NCBI GenBank assembly: GCA_022836615.1 | Contig: MU405460.1 | Coordinates: 1-25,557, forward strand | DNA from: Annulohypoxylon bovei var. microspora | Lineage: Eukaryota > Ascomycota > Sordariomycetes > Xylariales > Hypoxylaceae | Direction: 5' to 3' | Length of the DNA: 25,557 nucleotides | Shown: positions 21,531-25,557 of the stretch, one piece after another | Layout of the letters: each line of letters opens with the position of its first letter | How positions within the stretch are numbered: position 1 is the first letter of the stretch | Translations under genes and position numbers: made by a program | Notes under the pieces: model-generated | Seen by the model: only the letters and a program-made list of their open reading frames with translations | The model's database searches: none | Told to the model about the DNA's origin: nothing

Positions 21531-21971
21531 ATGTACGTCCAGTCTATCTTGAGCGCCTTGGTATTGGCAACATGCGCACTCTCCAGCCCTATTGCCCCAG
21601 ACAAGGGATCACAGATTCGGCAATCAAGAGATAACGTATGCGTTTTAATTGACGGCGACGACCCTTACGTTATCGATCCGTTCTATCGGCCTCAATGTGC
21701 CTGCAATTGTATAAAGCAAGCTTGTACTCAAGTAAGTCTCTTATCTAGGATCTATGCCTCCTACATAGGTTGACTAATTTGACCCTCTGTAGCCCGACCC
21801 GGCTCAAACTGATTTGTGCCTCCGCACGCCTTGGCCTAGTGCCAATAACACCGCGTTCCCTAATACTCTAATACGCTACGCAGTTTGCATAGGAGTATGT
21901 ATCTTAGAGAGATTTACATACACTTCGGATGTAGCTAATCTTCTTATTAGTCCACTCATTGTATCGCATAA
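21531..21971 (+). CDS. Small cysteine-rich secreted protein (effector candidate)
   Basis: Preferred model: exons 21531-21731, 21793-21894 and 21951-21971, giving 107 residues. The start MYVQSILSALVLATCALSSP has the hydrophobic core and small residues of a signal peptide, with likely cleavage after ALSS or nearby. The mature part holds eight Cys (VCV; QCACNCIKQAC; DLCLR; AVCIG; THCIA), an even number suited to disulfides. Intron 1 (61 nt, GTAAGT...GTAG, GACTAAT branch) and intron 2 (56 nt, GTATGT...TTAG, GCTAAT branch) both fall between codons. Without removing intron 2 the frame runs to 22050 (152 residues), but that tail (ICILERFTYTSDVANLL...) does not look secreted-protein-like. A TATAAAA box lies 134 bp upstream. 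I recognise no family; host interaction is a guess from size, Cys content and secretion signal. Confidence 0.65.
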
Positions 21972-22327
21972 ATCAACCAGTTGGCATGGGAAGTACCTAA
22001 TGTGCAGAACTTTTATGTGGAATAGTAAAGTGCTTTGGCTGACGATGTAAGCTTACAATTTCGGGGAAGCTGTAGTAGAAATTTTAAAAAAATATTTTCG
22101 TCAAAGAGAGTCTAAGTATTTGAATCTATGAAAAGAAAGACATGCTGTCTGGTTTACCTCTTTCGCGATCACGTGATACCCCTTAACTTTGCTGTAGCTC
22201 GGGTCGCATATGACATAAGGGACGCTTAGTTCTCCCACCCGAATAGAAATAACCTCTATTTAAGACCTATGTCTAGTACTGATTTCAGATCCTACTAGTT
22301 TGTTAGCACGAGATAGACCGCGAGAAG
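21972..22327. other. Intergenic region between convergent genes
   Basis: About 355 bp holding the 3' ends of the secreted-protein gene (plus) and the SNF2-family gene (minus). No gene or repeat is supported beyond the longer alternative reading of the secreted-protein gene, to 22050. Confidence 0.5.
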
Positions 22328-25300
22328 TTAGTAACATCTAACCTCAATCGCCCCGGAAAGGGTTTCTCCTGTTTCCGTGTCGAATGTGAACTTTGCAAGC
22401 CGCTTCTTCTTTTGCTGGAGGTTGACAATATTCTGTAAACCGTTAGCTTGGGTTTGGGTTCGAAGGTAATCTTTAGGTTGAGTACTTGTTCTACAGTTTT
22501 CTCCATCGTGTATCGGACAATTGTAACTTCTCGAGTCTGACCCATTCGTACGGCCCGTGCAATTGCCTGCTCCTCTACAGACGGATTCCACTGAGGCTCG
22601 ACGATATGCACTCGATTGGCAACCGCGAGGTTTAACCTGTTGCGGGCTGAGTTTCAAAACGAATGAATGGATGGATTAGATGAACATACCCAACTGCACC
22701 TGTTTCAATGGACATAAGCAGAACAAGGACTTGAGGGTCTTCCTTGAAGGCCTTTAGAGATTTAGACCTCTCTGTATAACTCACACGGCCGTCTATCTGA
22801 AGGAACGAAATGTTCGCTTGTCTAAACAGCTGGGAGAGGATATCTAGTGTTGATGTCCAGTAGGAGAAGATGATACTAGCTAGGTTAACGTAAGGACACC
22901 ATAGGTATGGATACGATGCTTACCTCTTGGCTTCCGGTCCACTGCACCTTACGTTTTGTACCACAGAAGAGAGTTTTGTTGAGAAGCAACCTGCTAGGAC
23001 AGGATTTGTCTGTGCTGCTAGAACTTGAGTCGTCTTTTCGGTAACTATGTTCCCATCATAACGACTGTTACCTGCGTCGCTTCTCTGGAAATTGACAGAG
23101 CCTGGGAGTGGGCTAGACAGACGTAGTGGTTTACCGCAGTCTGGACAGAGCGAGTAGCTGCTCAAAAGCATGAGGCTGTCATCGTCGATACCTGAGCAGC
23201 GTTCACATCCAACTTCTAAATGTGGTAAATCTACAGAGCCTGTCTTAGTTTTGACCGGTGAGAATGTCCCAAGGTTGCAGAGCATGCGCATCCTAAGCAT
23301 TGCTGTGAAGAGTATGTTGCACCTGATTGAGTCCCCCTTACTGACGAGAGAGTCGATTTGATGCCTTGTCTCGTTTACTAATAGATCGTAAAGACGCTGT
23401 TCTTCAGATGAAAATCGGAGTACTACGTTTTCTTGCTTAGAAGGGGGTAGAGTTACACATGTCTCACTTCTCCGCAAACAGTAAGCTTCTAGGTATGTTC
23501 GAAGGGGCTTCGCGAAGTCAGGGCCACCTCCAGAAAGCGGGAGCAGAATGTGTTTTTGAAAGGCTACCTTGGTCGATAGGGGTGGGAGTTGGAGGAATAC
23601 AGTTAGAGAGGTCAGGTCTTCTAGTTTATTTTGGATGGGAGTGCCTGTCAAACACCACCTCCTTCTGGTGTAGAGGCTTGATGCTGCTCGAAATCGCTTA
23701 GAACTAGAATTCCGTATCAAATGGGCTAAGTCTAGTTAGTTACTACTTCTACTTGAAAAAAATGGAGGTGCATAAGTATCTTGTATATAAAAACAGCCTA
23801 GAGTCCGTACCTTCATCTAGCGCTACGCGATACCACTCCATCTGATGGAGGATACATCGACCTGCTTGGTCCGCAGCTAATGTTGCATACGTAGTTAATA
23901 CTAGGTTAACCGACCTCAGAGCCTCTAGATTTTGAGGCCGATTATTACCATGGAAACGAATGAAACTTAGAGCTCCAGGGCAAAAATGGCTGGATAATAC
24001 CAAAATTAGCAGTTGAATCCGAGAAAGGGGTCAGCATCGCTTACTCTTGTATCTCAGATACCCAACTTTCCAGAAGTTCTATAAGTGATTAGAATAGGTA
24101 TAGTTAATACAATGTGAGAACTCTCTTACTTACGGGTTGACGACACAACTACCAATGTCGCCTTTGTACGAACTTTCTGTATGTATTCATCTTCAGGTCT
24201 GTTGTAGAAATCGCTGAAAAGCTCCGCTGTTCTCATAGAATGCAATATTGCTGCAAGAATAGTAAGCGTCTTGCCGAGCCCCATCACATCTGCAATCAAC
24301 CCGCCGAGAGGTGCTTCGAAAACGAAAAGTTAGTAAATTTCATTTTTTATGGGACAGTTTTACTACGGGGTTTAAACACGTCCTGGAAGCAATAGCTCCC
24401 TCATTAGCTTCGTCCGGGGATTCTCATTCCCTAGATAGAACAAAGAAAGAAAAAAGATCTTGATGTTGCATACCAGATGGGGGTTCTTTAGTTCTATCAA
24501 GTAATCAGCTAACGGAATCTACTAATATGTGCGACTGAGCTTTGCATACTCTATGTTTATGACTTGGCGTAGCCGCGCCGAAAGTTGTCGGCTGGATTCT
24601 TCGTCTTCTCGTTGGAGAATGAAACGCAAACCATCTTCCTGATGTCTATGTTAATTTAGTATTATTCCTTCATTTCGCGGCTTTCTTTGTTTCAATACTT
24701 TTTCAACGTTGATGTGAGCGCCGTAGGCAATTCTAAAATTTCCTCCGTGGCTACCTCTGTCAGCGACTCCAATATACTCCCAATGACTTCTGAAATGTTG
24801 ATCTTTAGAGCCCATGGGGAATCATTTTCCATGCCAATGAAACCACTCATATTTAAATTCTCATCATCATCAAATGTGAGGAATTGTGGGTTGTGATACT
24901 CGACCTCTGCATACAACGACTTGGGGTGTTGGAGACATATGGAGCAGTTTGACAGTCGGGAGGCCGCGTCGTCTGCGGCCGATTTTGAGCCAAATATGTT
25001 AATTGATACGGGAAATAGTTGTGGCCCTAATTTGCTTCCCCGTTGACGCTTCGTGAAAACGCTCGATTGGATGACAGCTTCAAACCGTACAGTTGGGACG
25101 CCTCTGAGAGTGTTTAGCTTGGAGACGGTCCGGGTATCTAGGTACGCAAAATCGGCGCTATCGACGGAGCAAAGTACATATAAATGATCTTTTTGTCGTA
25201 GATTCAAGTAAACAAACTGGGCAACGTTTGTATCAGCAGATAGGCACTGCGATATCCTGGATCTGTCCAAGGCCTTTGCCATTGCATCATGCAACTAAAA

Positions 25301-25382
25301 ACAATATGTGAGACCAAATAGTCCAGTTCTTCTAACGAATTTTATGACTCACCGCACCATAACAGACTTCATGGTCAATCAT
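22328..25382 (-). CDS. SNF2-family DNA-dependent ATPase/helicase-like protein (Rad5/HLTF-like branch)
   Basis: Eleven exons (25382-25353, 25294-24699, 24645-24550, 24493-24474, 24313-24134, 24078-24045, 23989-23811, 23725-22924, 22875-22690, 22636-22486, 22432-22328) join in frame to 792 residues. A Q-like motif HQEDGLRFILQRE precedes Walker A GLGKT (259-263). DEAH (377-380) spans an exon junction; LTGTPIQN (404-411) is motif III. Lobe 2 has IIFSYW, QIDGR, ETGAVGLNLAVANRVHIVEP and QAIARAVRMGQ (731-741, usually QAIDRAHRIGQ). Between the lobes two CxxC pairs (552/555 and 572/575) stand where Rad5-type proteins carry a RING finger, here seemingly degenerate. Such proteins use ATP to remodel chromatin or repair intermediates in the nucleus; the specific role is unknown. 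Exon 4 (20 nt) and the AAG 3' splice site of the 160-nt intron after it are the least certain parts. Start MIDHEVCYGA follows CAAA. Confidence 0.87.
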
Positions 25383-25557
25383 TTTGATGTACCTAGTAGG
25401 TAGGATGGTTATTTAAGTCAAAATGGAGAACAAAAAAGATCTAATAAGCCCACCGGCTTGAAGCAGTGCTCGGAACCACCACACCCTAATCCACCGGTGT
25501 ACACCATGGTGTAATCAATTCAACCAATTCAATTACACCGCCCCAGTTTTATTTAAG
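25383..25557. promoter_or_regulatory. Upstream region of the SNF2-family gene with nested palindromes
   Basis: About 175 bp to the window edge, expected to hold the 5' UTR and proximal promoter of the minus-strand SNF2 gene. At 25500-25513 is a perfect 14-bp palindrome TACACCATGGTGTA. GGTGTAAT at 25508-25515 pairs with ATTACACC at 25532-25539. This could be a hairpin or the end of a transposon that continues outside the window. Confidence 0.4.

Noticed and set aside
1..25557. tRNA genes, rRNA genes or CRISPR arrays
   Set aside because: No cloverleaf with a recognisable T-loop box, no rRNA blocks and no regularly spaced repeat-spacer pattern was seen by eye; CRISPR is not expected in a fungal nucleus.

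Overview
This window looks like nuclear DNA of a filamentous ascomycete (Pezizomycotina, possibly a sordariomycete). The genes carry short GT-AG introns of about 50-160 nt with CTAAC/CTGAC-like branch points. There is a fungal mitochondrial ribosomal protein, an Arb2-domain protein and an NmrA-like protein. Very AT-rich blocks bear the marks of repeat-induced point mutation (RIP). The organism class is inferred from these features; no species can be named.

Left half (1-12.7 kb): a RIP-ruined transposon graveyard. Minus-strand DNA from about 3.1 kb to the left edge is a decayed Ty1/copia element (CCHC knuckle, integrase end, RT start, in the expected order). Plus-strand DNA from roughly 6 kb to 12.5 kb is a decayed Ty3/gypsy element (protease remnant, RT with YxDD, RNase H, integrase, possible chromodomain). 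Its pol still reads in one frame for about 1.5 kb. The gypsy relic is split at 7164-8911 by a 1.75-kb element of normal base composition. That element has 270/261-bp direct terminal repeats beginning TG and ending CA, an ATGT target duplication and no coding capacity: a TRIM/LARD-like non-autonomous LTR element that is not RIP-mutated.

Right half (12.7-25.6 kb): ordinary gene space with five well-supported genes, a candidate secreted-protein gene and one probable relic. In order: a three-exon gene for mitochondrial ribosomal protein uS14m (+); a four-exon Arb2-domain gene (+); a convergent mitochondrial inner-membrane TPR-type gene (-); a possible pseudogene (+); a single-exon NmrA-like gene (+); a small cysteine-rich secreted protein with two short introns (+, effector candidate); and an eleven-exon SNF2-family ATPase (-) resembling the Rad5/HLTF branch.

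The genes do not form an obvious pathway or a biosynthetic cluster. The most notable points are the nested non-coding LTR element inside RIP-mutated DNA, the small ribosomal protein gene about 250 bp from the AT-rich block, the small secreted protein, and the SNF2 gene with a degenerate zinc-binding insert. I found no clearly new multi-gene system.
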